A DNA stretch of 64,000 nucleotides, taken from contig NC_018581.1 in NCBI RefSeq assembly GCF_000143885.2, positions 2,356,001 to 2,420,000 on the forward strand, written 5' to 3'. A program made the position numbers and the translations under genes. Below are positions 1-9,872 of this stretch, piece by piece. Positions within the stretch are counted from its first letter, which is position 1. Every line of letters starts with the position of its first letter. The notes under the pieces were generated by a model, which worked only from the letters and a program-made list of their open reading frames with translations, made no database searches and was not told where the DNA came from. The stretch comes from Gordonia sp. KTR9. GTDB lineage: Bacteria > Actinomycetota > Actinomycetes > Mycobacteriales > Mycobacteriaceae.

Positions 1-565
1 CGCCGCGGCGATCGCGTCGAAGCTGGCGCTGATGATCCAGCCGCGATGGCTCGTCCTGGTCGGCGGCGCGGTGATCCTCGTCGGCTGTCTGTACGCATCG
101 TCGATCGCGACCGACTCGCCGGACTATTTCCCGAGCATCTTCATCCCGGTCGTCGTCATCGGCTTCGGTGTGGGTCTGGCGGTCATCCCGCTGACCCTGT
201 CCGTGGTGGCCGGGGTGGGCACCACCGAGATCGGCCCCCTGACGGCACTGGCACAGGTCGCGCAGAACCTCGGCGGGGCCGTCGGCCTGGTCGTCGTCGG
301 CGCGATGGTCACCTCGCGCGCGCTGTCGAAGGGTGGCACGACCGCGCCGGTGGAGACGATGAATTCCACACAGCTCGCGGCGCAGGCCGAGGGCTACGGT
401 CTGGCCTTCGCCGCCTGCGCCGGGATCGCCGTCCTGGCCGCGATCGTCGTGCTGTTCATGCGGTTCACGCCCGAGCAGGTCGCCGAGGGGCAGGCCGCGC
501 AGGAAGCCGCCGACGCAGGGGTCGACGCCGAGACGCGCACCCCGGGGCCCGACACCCAGCGATGA
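1..565 (+). CDS. MFS drug exporter (DHA2 type), C-terminal part
   Basis: The frame is open from the window edge, so only about the last 187 residues are present. They hold several hydrophobic membrane segments and the stretch GPLTALAQVAQNLGGAVG, which resembles the late helices of 14-TM proton-driven drug exporters (EmrB/QacA group). The protein ends in an acidic, Ala-rich cytoplasmic tail after the last helix (about TTPEQ-like residues at VLFMRFTPEQ). Substrate cannot be judged from this part. The family call is fairly secure; the exact subfamily is an inference. Confidence 0.75.
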   Translation, partial: AAAIASKLALMIQPRWLVLVGGAVILVGCLYASSIATDSPDYFPSIFIPVVVIGFGVGLAVIPLTLSVVAGVGTTEIGPLTALAQVAQNLGGAVGLVVVGAMVTSRALSKGGTTAPVETMNSTQLAAQAEGYGLAFAACAGIAVLAAIVVLFMRFTPEQVAEGQAAQEAADAGVDAETRTPGPDTQR

Positions 566-595
566 GTTGTCGGCGGGAGCACGGTCGGTCCCTTC

Positions 596-1135
596 ATGGA
601 CGCCAAGAATCTCGCTGAGCTCTACGACATCGACACCCTCGACTGGCAGCCCGTCGCGGCGCGCCTTGCGGCCGGGGTGTCCCAGGCACCCGGCACCGGC
701 GGCCCCGGCCGGCACACGTGGTGGATCGCCACGATCAACTCCGACGGCAGCCCGCACGTCACCGGCATCGGGGCGCTGTGGCACCAAGGGGCGCTGTGGC
801 TCGAGACCGGTCCGACGACCCGGAAGGCGAACAACCTCGCCCGCGACCCGCGCTGCACCCTGTCGGTGGCGCTCGACGTGGCCGATCTCGTCGTCGAGGG
901 TGACGCGCGACGGGTCACCGAACCCGGCGTCGTCGCCGAACTCGCCGAGCTGTGGGCGAACGACGGGTGGCCGTGCCGCGTCGACGAGTCCGGTATCGCC
1001 CTGACCGCGGACTTCAGCGCGCCGTCGGCCGGCCCGCCGCCGTGGTGGGTCTACCGTGTGACGCCGCGTCGGGCGACCGTCCTGCAGACCGTGGAGCCCG
1101 GTGGCGCGACCCTGTTCGAGTTCGACGCGCAGTAG
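596..1135 (+). CDS. Pyridoxamine 5'-phosphate oxidase-like flavoprotein
   Basis: A 179-aa protein with the split-barrel PNPOx fold. The first strands read TWWIATINSDGSPHVTGIG, followed by WLETGPTTRKANNLARDPR, the usual segment contacting the FMN phosphate. Such proteins bind FMN or F420 and reduce or oxidise small molecules; the substrate here is unknown. The ATG at 596 gives a normal family length. It starts 30 nt after the MFS gene, so they may share a transcript. It converges with yaaA, leaving only 22 nt between stops. Confidence 0.8.
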   Translation: MDAKNLAELYDIDTLDWQPVAARLAAGVSQAPGTGGPGRHTWWIATINSDGSPHVTGIGALWHQGALWLETGPTTRKANNLARDPRCTLSVALDVADLVVEGDARRVTEPGVVAELAELWANDGWPCRVDESGIALTADFSAPSAGPPPWWVYRVTPRRATVLQTVEPGGATLFEFDAQ

Positions 1136-1157
1136 CGACGCACGTCCCGGGGCCGGG

Positions 1158-1898
1158 TCAGTCGGTCAGCACGACGATCCGGTCGGGCGCCTCGATCTCG
1201 ACCCGCTGCCCGGCATCGGCGAGGACCGCGGCCACACCGTCGATGTCGCGCACGGTGCGTCGCGTACGGACCAGCTCACGAGCCATCAGGCCCTTGTAGT
1301 GCTTGTTGAAGTGGCTGACCACCTTGCGCGAGCCGTCCGGTTGTTCGGTCATGACGGTCGCCGTCACCGCACCCCGTACCGGCCCGAGCTGGTGGTAGAC
1401 ACCCGACCGCAGATCCACGACGAAGTCGTCGACGGCGTCGAGTGCGGGGGACAGATCCGGCTTCCACAGCGACGCCAGGGTCGGCAGGCCGGGCAGCTTG
1501 GAGCCGCCGGAGAGCCGGTAAGCGGGGATCGGATCGGGTGCTCGTACCACGCCGAACAGCGCCGAACCGATCGCCAGCCGGTCGGCCGCCTTCGTCTTGC
1601 CCGCCCGGGTGAGCGACCGATGGTCGAGGGCGTCGTAGAGGACGCCGGTGTAGCGCTCGAGCGCCGGCCGGGTCGGGGACAGCCAGAGTTCGGCGTTGCG
1701 GTCGACCTCGTCGAGCTGGGTCGCGCCGAGCCCGAGGGCGGTACGACTGGCGTCGAGATCGGCGGCCAGTGCGACGAGGGCCTCGGCGAGCTGTTTGCGG
1801 ATCGGGTTCAGCTCCGGAAAGGACAGCGTGTCGAGATCCAGGGGAGCCCCGCGGCCGCCGTCGGATTTCGTCTCTGAGGGAGGCAGGATGACGAGCAC
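1158..1898 (-). CDS. yaaA: YaaA-family peroxide stress protein
   Basis: A 246-aa protein of the YaaA/DUF328 family, which in E. coli limits free iron and oxidative DNA damage during peroxide stress. It opens with the family signature LVILPPSETK and ends with a basic/acidic region typical of the family. The frame extends further upstream to 2003, but that would overlap proS; the GTG at 1898 places the signature at residues 2-11 as in homologs, so I chose it. It is transcribed divergently from proS, with about 28 nt between the starts. Confidence 0.85.
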   Translation of the reverse strand: MLVILPPSETKSDGGRGAPLDLDTLSFPELNPIRKQLAEALVALAADLDASRTALGLGATQLDEVDRNAELWLSPTRPALERYTGVLYDALDHRSLTRAGKTKAADRLAIGSALFGVVRAPDPIPAYRLSGGSKLPGLPTLASLWKPDLSPALDAVDDFVVDLRSGVYHQLGPVRGAVTATVMTEQPDGSRKVVSHFNKHYKGLMARELVRTRRTVRDIDGVAAVLADAGQRVEIEAPDRIVVLTD

Positions 1899-1912
1899 CG
1901 CAACACCATAAC

Positions 1913-1918
1913 TAAGCT
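1913..1918 (+). promoter_or_regulatory. Candidate -10 box of proS (leaderless)
   Basis: TAAGCT lies 8 nt before the GTG start of proS. The spacing fits transcription starting at or next to the start codon. Inferred from pattern only; no -35 is clear. Confidence 0.4.
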
Positions 1919-1926
1919 GGTTGGTC

Positions 1927-3669
1927 GTGATCACACGCATGTCGACCCTGTTCCTGCGGACCCTGCGCGACGACCCCGCCGACGCCGAGGTCCCCAGCCA
2001 CAAGCTCCTGGTCAGAGCCGGCTACATCCGCCGGGTCGCGCCCGGTGTGTACTCGTGGCTGCCACTGGGTCTGCGGGTGCTCAAGGCGATCGAGAACGTC
2101 GTCCGCGAAGAGATGAACGCCATCGGCGGTCAGGAGATCCTCTTGCCGGCCCTGCTGCCGCGGGAGCCCTACGACACCACCAACCGCTGGACCGAGTACG
2201 GGGACGCGCTCTTCCGCCTCAAGGACCGCAAGGGCGCCGACATGCTCCTCGGACCGACCCACGAGGAGCTGTTCGCGACCCTGGTCAAGGGGGAGTACTC
2301 GTCCTACAAGGACATGCCGGTCATCCTGTACCAGATCCAGACCAAGTACCGCGACGAGGAGCGCCCCCGCGCGGGCATCCTCCGTGGCCGTGAGTTCGTG
2401 ATGAAGGACGCCTACTCCTTCGACCTCGACGACGACGGGCTCAAGACCGCCTACAACGCGCACCGCGAGGCGTATCAGAAGATCTTCGAGCGGTTGCGGA
2501 TCGAGTACGTGATCGTCGCCGCCACGTCCGGCGCCATGGGCGGCAGTGCCTCCGAGGAGTTCCTGGCCGAATCCGCGGTCGGCGAGGACACGTTCGTGCG
2601 CTGCGTGGAGTCGGGATACGCCGCCAACGTCGAGGCGGTCGTGACCCGTGCCCCCGATCCGCTGCCCTTCGACGACCTGCCCGAGGCGGTCGTCCACGAC
2701 ACGCCCGGCACCCCGACGATCGACACCCTGGTCGAGTGGGCGAACGCGACGCTCGACGGCCAGTACAGCGGAGCCGACACACTCAAGAACGTCCTGGTCA
2801 AACTCCGTGCACCGGGCGGGGAGTGGGAGGTCACCGGCATCGGCGTCCCGGGCGACCGCGAAGTCGACTTCAAGCGACTCGAGGCCTCCGTCGAGCCCGC
2901 CGAGGTCGAGTTGCTCACCGACGCCGACTTCGCCGCGAACCCGTTCCTGGTCAAGGGGTACATCGGTCCGAAGGCGCTGGCCGAGAACGGAATCCGTTAC
3001 CTCGTGGATCCGCGCGTGGTCGATGGGACCTCCTGGATCACCGGCGCGGATCAGCCGGGCCGGCACTATGTCGGGCTCGTCGCGGGGCGCGACTTCACCC
3101 CTGACGGAACGGTCGAGGCGGCCGAGGTCCGGGACGGCGATCCGTCGCCGGACGGGGCCGGACCGCTGGTGAGCGCCAAGGGCATCGAGATCGGGCACAT
3201 CTTCCAGCTCGGCCGGAAGTACACCGACGCCTTCGAGGTGGACGTCCTCGGCGAGAGCGGCAAGCCGGTGCGCCTCACGCAGGGTTCCTACGGTGTCGGG
3301 GTGTCGCGCCTGGTCGCGGTCATCGCCGAGCAGTCCCACGACGACAAAGGGCTGCGCTGGCCGAAGTCGGTGGCGCCGTTCGCCGTTCACCTCGTCATCG
3401 CCAACAAGGACGCCGCCGCCGTCGCGGGTGCCGAGCAGCTCGCCGCCGACCTCGACGCGGCCGGTCTCGAAGTACTCCTCGACGACCGGAAGGCGTCGCC
3501 CGGGGTGAAGTTCAAGGACGCCGAACTCCTCGGCATGCCGACCGTCGTGGTCGTCGGCCGCGGATATGCCAACGGCACCATCGAGATCCGGGACCGGTTC
3601 ACCGGTGAGGCCACCGAGGTCGCCGTCGACGCCGCGGTCGACGCGGTGGTGGGGGCCGCCCGCGCCTGA
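1927..3669 (+). CDS. proS: Prolyl-tRNA synthetase
   Basis: A 580-aa class II aminoacyl-tRNA synthetase that charges tRNA-Pro. Motif 2 is visible around residues 148-165 ([14 protein letters not shown]) and motif 3 around residue 450 ([12 protein letters not shown]). The ~180-residue insertion between them is the bacterial-type editing domain that clears Ala-tRNA-Pro. The C-terminal anticodon-binding domain follows. The GTG at 1927 gives [19 protein letters not shown], matching the mycobacterial protein; an upstream TTG at 1921 is less likely. Next to rimP-nusA as in M. tuberculosis (Rv2845c). Confidence 0.98.
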   Translation: MITRMSTLFLRTLRDDPADAEVPSHKLLVRAGYIRRVAPGVYSWLPLGLRVLKAIENVVREEMNAIGGQEILLPALLPREPYDTTNRWTEYGDALFRLKDRKGADMLLGPTHEELFATLVKGEYSSYKDMPVILYQIQTKYRDEERPRAGILRGREFVMKDAYSFDLDDDGLKTAYNAHREAYQKIFERLRIEYVIVAATSGAMGGSASEEFLAESAVGEDTFVRCVESGYAANVEAVVTRAPDPLPFDDLPEAVVHDTPGTPTIDTLVEWANATLDGQYSGADTLKNVLVKLRAPGGEWEVTGIGVPGDREVDFKRLEASVEPAEVELLTDADFAANPFLVKGYIGPKALAENGIRYLVDPRVVDGTSWITGADQPGRHYVGLVAGRDFTPDGTVEAAEVRDGDPSPDGAGPLVSAKGIEIGHIFQLGRKYTDAFEVDVLGESGKPVRLTQGSYGVGVSRLVAVIAEQSHDDKGLRWPKSVAPFAVHLVIANKDAAAVAGAEQLAADLDAAGLEVLLDDRKASPGVKFKDAELLGMPTVVVVGRGYANGTIEIRDRFTGEATEVAVDAAVDAVVGAARA

Positions 3670-3705
3670 TCGATCAGGCGCACCTGTTCGTTCGGGTCTG
3701 CCCGG

Positions 3706-4191
3706 CTACCCGTTCGCGGGAGACCCCGGGAACGCCACCGTGACCGGGCTCTCCTGGAGGACCACCCGCCACCGGGCGGCGCGCACGGCGCTCTCCGAGA
3801 GCCCGTCGACGCCGATCCGGCGTCCGGTCTCGTCGTCGGCCTGCTCGAGCAGGGCGCGATAGGCCACCGTGCAGTCGATCTCGGCGCCGAGTGCCGCGCG
3901 GGCCGCGGTGGTCGGGTCGGTGACCTCGACGCCGAGTGTGTAGCCGGCGGCGGCCAGCGGTGGCATGTTCCCCGCCGCCTCGATCGCCCGCTCGATCTCG
4001 TCGCGGCGGGCCCGGTGCGCGTCCGCGTAGTCGGCGACGGTGCGTCGGCGCGATGCGGCGACGAAGGCGGTGATGACGCCGTAGGTGAAGACGGCGGCGT
4101 TCTCCGCCTCGGCGGCGACGGCGAGCGGATCGTCGGGATCCGCTTGCTGCACCGCGGAGTTCGGCGCCGGTGTGTTCAGTGGTGAGGTCAT
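3706..4191 (-). CDS. DUF4439 ferritin-like protein
   Basis: A 161-aa protein, Rv2844-like. Two long helices carry EAENAAVFTYGVI (near residue 28) and EIDCTVAYRALLEQ, the paired acidic/aromatic pattern of the ferritin-like DUF4439 domain. A full di-iron site is not evident. Its ATG overlaps the stop of the upstream lipoprotein gene as ATGA, so the two are probably translationally coupled and may act together at the membrane. Function unknown. A longer reading upstream exists but would run through the lipoprotein gene. Confidence 0.75.
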   Translation of the reverse strand: MTSPLNTPAPNSAVQQADPDDPLAVAAEAENAAVFTYGVITAFVAASRRRTVADYADAHRARRDEIERAIEAAGNMPPLAAAGYTLGVEVTDPTTAARAALGAEIDCTVAYRALLEQADDETGRRIGVDGLSESAVRAARWRVVLQESPVTVAFPGSPANG

Positions 4192-4751
4192 GCCAGTTGC
4201 ACCTGTCGCATCGATGCGACCGCGGCGGCGACGGAACCCGTCAGCCCGGAGGCGTACCCGCCGGCGGAGAGCGCGACCGCGCGGGCCTGCCCGGCCGCGG
4301 CGTCGAGATCGGCGCGCAATCGCGCCAGTGACGGCGGGGCCGACGGGACGCCCGCCGCCGAGGTCGAGGCGGTGGCCGAGGTGACCGGACGATCGAGGGT
4401 CGCGGCGACGTCCTGGTCGAGCCGGATGATCTCTTCGCGGAGTGCGCGTGCGTGCTGGGCGCGTTGGTCGGCCACGACCGAGAGAGCGGTCGCGTAGGCG
4501 GGCTCGACGGCGACCAGGGCGCGCGCGGTGCTCTCGTCGGCGTTCGCCGACCGCACCAGGGGCACGAGGGTTTCGGCGAGGAGTGTCTCCGCGGAGGGTG
4601 ACGACTCGCAACCGGTCAGTCCGACGCCGGCCGCCCCGGCACCGACGACGGCGGCGCCCGCGAGGAGTCCGGCCCGCAACGCGGTGCGCCTGTCGATCGG
4701 GTGCCGCACGGTCCGTCGCTCGATCGGGGGCATGCTCACCCGGGACATCAT
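4188..4751 (-). CDS. Tat-type lipoprotein of unknown function
   Basis: About 187 aa (Rv2843-like position). The N-terminus has twin arginines (IDRRTALRAG), a hydrophobic stretch and a lipobox ending LTGC, so it should be exported, probably by Tat, and lipidated. The mature part is Ala-rich and helical. Two adjacent ATGs at 4751 and 4748 and a third at 4733 are all possible starts. It is oriented opposite to proS and rimP, and its stop overlaps the DUF4439 start, making a two-gene unit conserved beside proS in M. tuberculosis. Confidence 0.7.
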   Translation of the reverse strand: MMSRVSMPPIERRTVRHPIDRRTALRAGLLAGAAVVGAGAAGVGLTGCESSPSAETLLAETLVPLVRSANADESTARALVAVEPAYATALSVVADQRAQHARALREEIIRLDQDVAATLDRPVTSATASTSAAGVPSAPPSLARLRADLDAAAGQARAVALSAGGYASGLTGSVAAAVASMRQVQLA

Positions 4752-4780
4752 GCCAGCAGTTCTCCGCCCGATCGATCCAC

Positions 4781-4786
4781 TACGAT
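4781..4786 (+). promoter_or_regulatory. Candidate -10 box of the rimP-nusA operon
   Basis: TACGAT lies about 60 nt before the rimP ATG, which would give a leadered transcript of some 55 nt, unlike the leaderless genes elsewhere in the window. Pattern-based only. Confidence 0.4.
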
Positions 4787-4847
4787 GTTCGGAGCAACGT
4801 CGTGCGACACCCGGCACGGCCCGACAACTGAAGACGAGGGGAGTGGC

Positions 4848-5444
4848 ATGCCGATCAGCCCGACGCACGTGAGCGAACTCGTCCAAAAGCTTGTCGCCGA
4901 ACGGGGATTCGACCTCGAGGACGTCACGGTGCGCACTCGCGACGGCCAGGAGGAACTGTCGATCGTGGTTGACCGCGACGGCGGTGGCGACCTCGACGTC
5001 CTCGCCGGGCTCAGCGCCGAGATCTCCGACCTCCTCGACGCCACTCCCGCATTCGCCGATCTCGCGTACGTGCTCGAGGTGACCTCGCGCGGCGTCGAGA
5101 GCCCCCTGACCCTGCCCCGGCACTGGCGCCGCAACACCGGTCGCCGGGTGGTCATCGAGATCGACGGGGACCCGTCATCGGAGGCGCGCACCGTCACCGG
5201 CCGCATCGGCAGGCTGCGCGACGATCCGGCGCCGGCTGTCGAGGTGGTGGTGAACCACAAGGGGCGGATCGCGGTCGAGTCCGTCGACCTCGAGTCCGTG
5301 ACCAAGGCCGTGGTGCAGGTGGACTTCTCCCAGCCGAGCGTCCGCGAACTGGAACTCTGCGGACTGGAACCGGACGAGATCGAGCTCCGCCGCGCGCCCG
5401 CCGCGGCGCGGCCGCTGAACACCACAAATGAACACGACAAATGA
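4848..5444 (+). CDS. rimP: Ribosome maturation factor RimP
   Basis: A 198-aa RimP, needed for maturation of the 30S subunit. The N-terminal domain shows FDLEDVTVR and LSIVVDRDGGGDLD, and the middle has the family signature VTSRGVESPLTLPRHW. The ATG at 4848 is preceded by GAGGGGAGTGGC, a good ribosome site; the frame stays open upstream but without homology. First gene of the rimP-nusA-ylxR-infB cluster. The extreme C-terminus is encoded by a 13-nt tandem repeat and may be recent. Confidence 0.95.
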   Translation: MPISPTHVSELVQKLVAERGFDLEDVTVRTRDGQEELSIVVDRDGGGDLDVLAGLSAEISDLLDATPAFADLAYVLEVTSRGVESPLTLPRHWRRNTGRRVVIEIDGDPSSEARTVTGRIGRLRDDPAPAVEVVVNHKGRIAVESVDLESVTKAVVQVDFSQPSVRELELCGLEPDEIELRRAPAAARPLNTTNEHDK

Positions 5445-5458
5445 ACACGACAAGTGAA
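5424..5458 (+). repeat. 13-nt tandem repeat across the rimP stop
   Basis: The unit ACAAATGAACACG occurs at 5424-5436 and 5437-5449, with a third partial copy ACAAGTGAA at 5450-5458. The unit is not a multiple of three, so each copy is read differently; the rimP TGA (5442-5444) lies in the second copy. It fills the start of the rimP-nusA spacer. Confidence 0.85.
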
Positions 5459-5473
5459 TAGGAGACCGACGAC

Positions 5474-6484
5474 ATGAACATCGACATCGCCGCCCTGCGC
5501 ATGATCGAAGCCGACAAGGGCATCTCGATCGAGACCGTCATCACCGCCATCGAGACCGCGTTGCTGACCGCCTACCGGCACACCGACGGATTCGCCCCGC
5601 ACGCCCGCGTCGACGTCAACCGCAAGACCGGTGCCGTGCGTGTGATGGCGCAGGAGGTCGATCAGGACGGGAACGTCGTCCACGAGTGGGACGACACACC
5701 CGAGGGGTTCGGCCGCATCGCGGCGACCACCGCGCGGCAGGTCATCCTCCAGCGTCTTCGCGACGCGGAGAACGAGAAGAACTTCGGCGACCTGGTCGCC
5801 CACGAGGGTGAGATCGTCGGCGGCGTCGTGCAGCAGGACTCGCGTGCCAACGCCCGCGGGATGGTCGTCGTCCAGATCGGCAGCGACGCCAACTCCACCG
5901 AGGGGATCATCCCGCCCGCCGAACAGGTGCCCGGCGAGGTCTACACCCACGGCGACCGGATCAAGTGCTACGTCGTCGGTGTCAGCCGCGGAGCACGCGG
6001 GCCGCAGATCACCCTGTCGCGGACCCACCCGAACCTGGTGCGCAAGCTGTTCTCGCTCGAGGTGCCCGAGATCGAGGACGGGAGTGTCGAGATCGTCGCC
6101 GTGGCGCGCGAGGCAGGCCACCGGTCGAAGATCGCCGTGCACACCGGGGTCTCCGGTCTCAACGCGAAGGGCGCCTGCATCGGGCCGATGGGCCAGCGCG
6201 TGCGCAACGTGATGAGCGAGCTCGCCGGCGAGAAGATCGACATCATCGACTTCGACTCCGACCCGGCGGCCTTCGTCGGGAATGCGCTGTCGCCCGCGAA
6301 GGTTGTGTCGGTGACGGTCGTCGACGCCGAGCTCAAGGCCGCACGGGTCGTCGTGCCGGATTACCAGCTCTCGCTGGCGATCGGCAAGGAGGGCCAGAAC
6401 GCCCGGCTCGCCGCCCGGCTGACCGGGTGGCGGATCGACATCCGGTCCGACGCCGCGCCGGCCCCCGAGGCCGGGTCGGAATGA
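5474..6484 (+). CDS. nusA: Transcription termination/antitermination factor NusA
   Basis: A 336-aa NusA, the short actinobacterial form without the C-terminal acidic repeats of E. coli NusA. Order of domains: N-terminal RNA-polymerase-binding domain (residues 1-105), S1 domain (about 110-180), KH1 (about 205-270, with [18 protein letters not shown]) and KH2 (with [19 protein letters not shown] near the end). It binds the elongating polymerase and nascent RNA, modulating pausing, termination and rRNA antitermination. Preceded by AATAGGAGACC, a clear ribosome site. Confidence 0.97.
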   Translation: MNIDIAALRMIEADKGISIETVITAIETALLTAYRHTDGFAPHARVDVNRKTGAVRVMAQEVDQDGNVVHEWDDTPEGFGRIAATTARQVILQRLRDAENEKNFGDLVAHEGEIVGGVVQQDSRANARGMVVVQIGSDANSTEGIIPPAEQVPGEVYTHGDRIKCYVVGVSRGARGPQITLSRTHPNLVRKLFSLEVPEIEDGSVEIVAVAREAGHRSKIAVHTGVSGLNAKGACIGPMGQRVRNVMSELAGEKIDIIDFDSDPAAFVGNALSPAKVVSVTVVDAELKAARVVVPDYQLSLAIGKEGQNARLAARLTGWRIDIRSDAAPAPEAGSE

Positions 6485-6525
6485 CGCGCGCAGCGGCCGA
6501 TTGTCCTCGGCCCGCCCGCTCGCGC

Positions 6526-6531
6526 TAGACT
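6526..6531 (+). promoter_or_regulatory. Candidate -10 box of ylxR (leaderless)
   Basis: TAGACT ends 5 nt before the ylxR ATG. This would give an internal, essentially leaderless promoter inside the nusA-infB cluster. Confidence 0.45.
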
Positions 6532-6536
6532 GATCG

Positions 6537-6872
6537 ATGGTTCAGCGATCCGCCCCCAGGTCGCCGACCGGTGGCACACCCGTCCGGATGTGCATCGGTT
6601 GTCGGCAGCGGGCAGAGGCCGACGAGTTGGTCCGTGTGGTCGCGCAGTTGCGCGGTGACACCCCGACAGTCGTGGTCGATCCCGCGAAGACCATGCCGGG
6701 GCGAGGCGCGTGGCTGCACGTGCGGGCGGAGTGCATCTCCACCGCGACGCGACGCCGGGCCTTCGCCACGGCACTCCGGACCCCCGGTCTGACCGTGGAC
6801 CCGGACGATCTCACCGAACAGCTCGGCGCGATCACCCACCAGAGGAAGGCTCCCCGGAGCCGGAACAGGTAG
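6537..6872 (+). CDS. ylxR: YlxR (DUF448) RNA-binding protein
   Basis: A 111-aa small basic protein. It shows the family features RMCIGCRQR near residue 17-25 and the GRGAWLH loop, which form a putative RNA-binding cleft. YlxR is nearly always between nusA and infB; it has been linked to RNase P and to nucleoid or transcription functions, without a settled role. No ribosome site precedes the ATG, in line with the -10 box just upstream. Confidence 0.9.
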   Translation: MVQRSAPRSPTGGTPVRMCIGCRQRAEADELVRVVAQLRGDTPTVVVDPAKTMPGRGAWLHVRAECISTATRRRAFATALRTPGLTVDPDDLTEQLGAITHQRKAPRSRNR

Positions 6873-6926
6873 CAGAAGACATGAGCACACCGTGAAGTCA
6901 CGATGAGCATGTACCGGACATAAATC

Positions 6927-6956
6927 GAGGCCGTAGCGGGTGAGCCGCTTGGCCTC
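6927..6956 (+). other. RNA hairpin just before infB
   Basis: GAGGCC (6927-6932) pairs with GGCCTC (6951-6956) and inner AGCGG (6935-6939) with CCGCT (6945-6949), leaving a GTGAG loop. It ends 5 nt before the ribosome site of infB and could affect initiation or act as a processing site. No T-run follows, so it is a weak terminator candidate. Confidence 0.55.
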
Positions 6957-6971
6957 CAAGTGAGGAGAGCA

Positions 6972-9830
6972 GTGGCAGGCAAAGCCCGCGTGCACGAACT
7001 GGCCAAAGAGCTCGGCGTCACGAGCAAGCAGGTGCTCGAGCGTCTGAAGGAGCAAGGCGAGTTCGTCAAATCGGCGTCGTCGACGGTAGAGGCCCCCGTG
7101 GCCCGTCGACTGCGTGAATCGTTCCCCGGCAAGGACGGGGCGGCCAAGGACTCCAAGTCCGCGGCGCCCGGCCCGCGCCAGGGTGCCAAGCCCGGACCCA
7201 AGCCGTCCGGCGGCACCAACGCACCGAAGCCCGGTGCATCCGCAACCCCGGCGGCGCCCGCCGCCGATCGCCCGAGCCCCGGTCCCCGTACCAGCGGCCC
7301 GAAGCCGGGCGCCCCCAAGCCGGCTCCCGCACCGGTGGAGACCCCGGCACCGGCACCCGCCGCCCCTGCGGCGGAACGTCCCAGCCCGCAGCCCGCCCCG
7401 GCGGCACCCGCCCCGCAGGCCCCGGCCGCGTCGGCAGCACCGTCTGCCCCGGCGTCGACCCCGGGTCCGCGTCCCGGCCCGAAGCCGGGTCCGCGCACGC
7501 CGCGGGTGGGCAACAACCCGTATTCGTCGGCACCGGCTCCCGCGCCGCGTCCGGCTGCCCGTCCCGGTCCGGGACAGGGTGGTCCGCGTCCCGGTGGTGG
7601 TCGTCCCGGCCCGTCCGGTCAAGGTGGTCCCCGTCCCGGTGGCGGTCGTCCCGCTCCCGGCCAGGGCGGTCCCCGTCCCAATCCCGGCAACATGCCCCCG
7701 CGTCCGAGTCCCGGCGCCATGCCGTCTCGCGCGGCCCGTCCTGACGCCCGCCCGGGTGGTCGTGGCGGTGCCGGCGGAGGCCGTGGTGGCCCCGGCGGCG
7801 GTGGCGGCTACCGCGGTGGTGGCGGCGGAACCGGCGCACCGGGAGGTCCTCCCGGTGGCGGCTTCCGCGGTCGTCCCGGCGGCGGTGGCGGTGGCGGCCG
7901 TGGACGCGGCGGCGCAGCAGGCGCCTTCGGTCGTCCCGGTGGCGCACCTCGTCGCGGTCGCAAGTCGAAGCGGGCGAAACGCGCCGAGTACGAGAACATG
8001 CAGGCGCCGGCCGTCGGTGGCGTCCGGCTGCCGCGCGGCAACGGTGAGGTCATCCGCCTCGCCCGCGGCGCGTCGCTCTCGGACTTCGCCGACAAGATCG
8101 ACGCCAACCCGGCATCGCTGGTCCAGGCGCTGTTCAACCTCGGTGAGATGGTCACGGCGACCGAGTCGGTCAACGACGAGACGCTGGAGCTGCTCGGCTC
8201 GGAGATGAACTACCGCGTCCAGGTGGTCAGCCCCGAGGACGAGGATCGTGAGCTCCTCGACAGCTTCGACCTCACCTACGGCGAGGACGAGGGCGGCGAG
8301 GAAGACCTCGAACAGCGTCCCCCGGTGGTCACCGTCATGGGCCACGTCGATCACGGTAAGACCCGACTGCTCGACACGATCCGTAAGGCCAACGTCCGTG
8401 AGGGCGAGGCCGGCGGCATCACGCAGCACATCGGTGCCTACCAGGTGAACACCCACCTCAACGGTGAGGATCGCCTGATCACCTTCATCGACACCCCGGG
8501 TCACGAGGCGTTCACCGCCATGCGTGCCCGCGGTGCCAAGGCGACCGACATCGCGATCCTCGTGGTCGCAGCCGACGACGGCGTCATGCCGCAGACGGTG
8601 GAGGCGGTCAACCACGCCCAGGCGGCCGACGTGCCGATCGTGGTCGCGGTGAACAAGATCGACAAGGAAGGCGCCGATCCGCAGAAGATCCGCGGGCAGC
8701 TGACCGAATACGGTCTGATCCCCGAGGAGTACGGCGGCGACGCCATGTTCGTCGACATCTCGGCCAAGCAGGGCGAGAACATCGACGCGCTGCTCGAGGC
8801 CGTCCTGCTCACCGCGGACGCGTCACTCGATCTGCGTGCCAACCCGGACATGGACGCCCAGGGTGTCGCCATCGAGGCGCATCTCGACCGCGGCCGTGGC
8901 CCGGTGGCGACCGTGCTGGTCCAGCGCGGCACGCTGAAGGTCGGCGACTCGATCGTCGCCGGTGACGCCTACGGACGTGTTCGTCGCATGGTCGACGAAC
9001 ACGGCGAGGACGTCCCCGAGGCGCTGCCGTCGCGTCCGGTCCAGGTCATCGGTTTCACCTCGGTCCCCGGCGCAGGCGACAACCTGCTCGTGGTCGAGGA
9101 GGACCGCATCGCCCGGCAGATCGCCGACCGGCGCAACGCACGCAAGCGCAACGCGCTGGCCGCACGCAGCCGCAAGCGGATCAGCCTGGAAGACCTGGAT
9201 TCGGCGCTCAAGGAGACGAGCCAGCTCAACCTCATCCTCAAGGGTGACAACTCGGGTACGGTCGAGGCCCTCGAAGAGGCCTTGCTGAACATCGAGATGG
9301 GCGACGAGGTCTCGCTGCGCATCATCGACCGCGGTGTCGGTGGCGTCACCGAGACCAACGTCAACCTGGCGGCGGCCTCGGATGCGATCATCATCGGCTT
9401 CAACGTCCGTGCGGAGGGCAAGGCCACCGAGCTGGCCAACCGCGAGGGCGTCGACATCCGGTACTACTCGGTGATCTACCAGGCCATCGACGAGATCGAG
9501 AGCGCGCTCAAGGGCATGCTCAAGCCGATCTACGAAGAGGTGGAGCTCGGCCGCGCCGAGATCCGCGCGATCTTCAAGTCGTCGAAGGTCGGCAACATCG
9601 CCGGTTGTCTCGTGCAGTCGGGCGTCATGCGGCGTAACGCCAAGGCCCGCCTGCTGCGCGACAACGTGGTGGTCGCCGAGAACCTCACCGTGTCCTCGCT
9701 CAAGCGCGAGAAGGACGATGCCACCGAGGTTCGCGAAGGCTACGAATGTGGTCTCACGCTGACCTACTCGGACATCAAGGTGGACGACGTGATCGAGACC
9801 TACGAGCTGCGGGAGAAGCCGCGCGACTGA
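6972..9830 (+). CDS. infB: Translation initiation factor IF-2
   Basis: A 952-aa IF-2, the GTPase that brings fMet-tRNA to the 30S subunit and helps subunit joining. An N-terminal IF2_N domain ([10 protein letters not shown], residues 1-55) is followed by a ~270-residue Pro/Gly/Arg-rich linker with near-repeats of [13 protein letters not shown] second IF2_N domain lies near residue 360. The GTPase core has GHVDHGKT (about 456-463), DTPGHE (about 506) and NKID (about 560), followed by the barrel and tRNA-binding domains. The GTG at 6972 follows GAGGAGAGC and matches homologs; GTG 6960 is less likely. Confidence 0.97.
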   Translation: MAGKARVHELAKELGVTSKQVLERLKEQGEFVKSASSTVEAPVARRLRESFPGKDGAAKDSKSAAPGPRQGAKPGPKPSGGTNAPKPGASATPAAPAADRPSPGPRTSGPKPGAPKPAPAPVETPAPAPAAPAAERPSPQPAPAAPAPQAPAASAAPSAPASTPGPRPGPKPGPRTPRVGNNPYSSAPAPAPRPAARPGPGQGGPRPGGGRPGPSGQGGPRPGGGRPAPGQGGPRPNPGNMPPRPSPGAMPSRAARPDARPGGRGGAGGGRGGPGGGGGYRGGGGGTGAPGGPPGGGFRGRPGGGGGGGRGRGGAAGAFGRPGGAPRRGRKSKRAKRAEYENMQAPAVGGVRLPRGNGEVIRLARGASLSDFADKIDANPASLVQALFNLGEMVTATESVNDETLELLGSEMNYRVQVVSPEDEDRELLDSFDLTYGEDEGGEEDLEQRPPVVTVMGHVDHGKTRLLDTIRKANVREGEAGGITQHIGAYQVNTHLNGEDRLITFIDTPGHEAFTAMRARGAKATDIAILVVAADDGVMPQTVEAVNHAQAADVPIVVAVNKIDKEGADPQKIRGQLTEYGLIPEEYGGDAMFVDISAKQGENIDALLEAVLLTADASLDLRANPDMDAQGVAIEAHLDRGRGPVATVLVQRGTLKVGDSIVAGDAYGRVRRMVDEHGEDVPEALPSRPVQVIGFTSVPGAGDNLLVVEEDRIARQIADRRNARKRNALAARSRKRISLEDLDSALKETSQLNLILKGDNSGTVEALEEALLNIEMGDEVSLRIIDRGVGGVTETNVNLAAASDAIIIGFNVRAEGKATELANREGVDIRYYSVIYQAIDEIESALKGMLKPIYEEVELGRAEIRAIFKSSKVGNIAGCLVQSGVMRRNAKARLLRDNVVVAENLTVSSLKREKDDATEVREGYECGLTLTYSDIKVDDVIETYELREKPRD

Positions 9831-9872
9831 TCGCGGCAGCGACCGAACTCGTACGACATCTCGACAGCTGTG

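Noticed and set aside
1912..3390. Long open frame on the minus strand opposite proS (492 aa)
   Set aside because: It mirrors proS in high-GC DNA, has Arg/Gly/Val/Leu-biased composition and no domain; antisense frames are common at this GC content.
7300..7950. Repeat-rich part of infB as a possible CRISPR-like or satellite array
   Set aside because: The repeats are in-frame Gly/Pro-rich codons, irregular in length, with no spacers.
6525..8615. 696-aa open frame opposite infB
   Set aside because: Arises from the GC-rich linker repeats of infB; low complexity and no domain.
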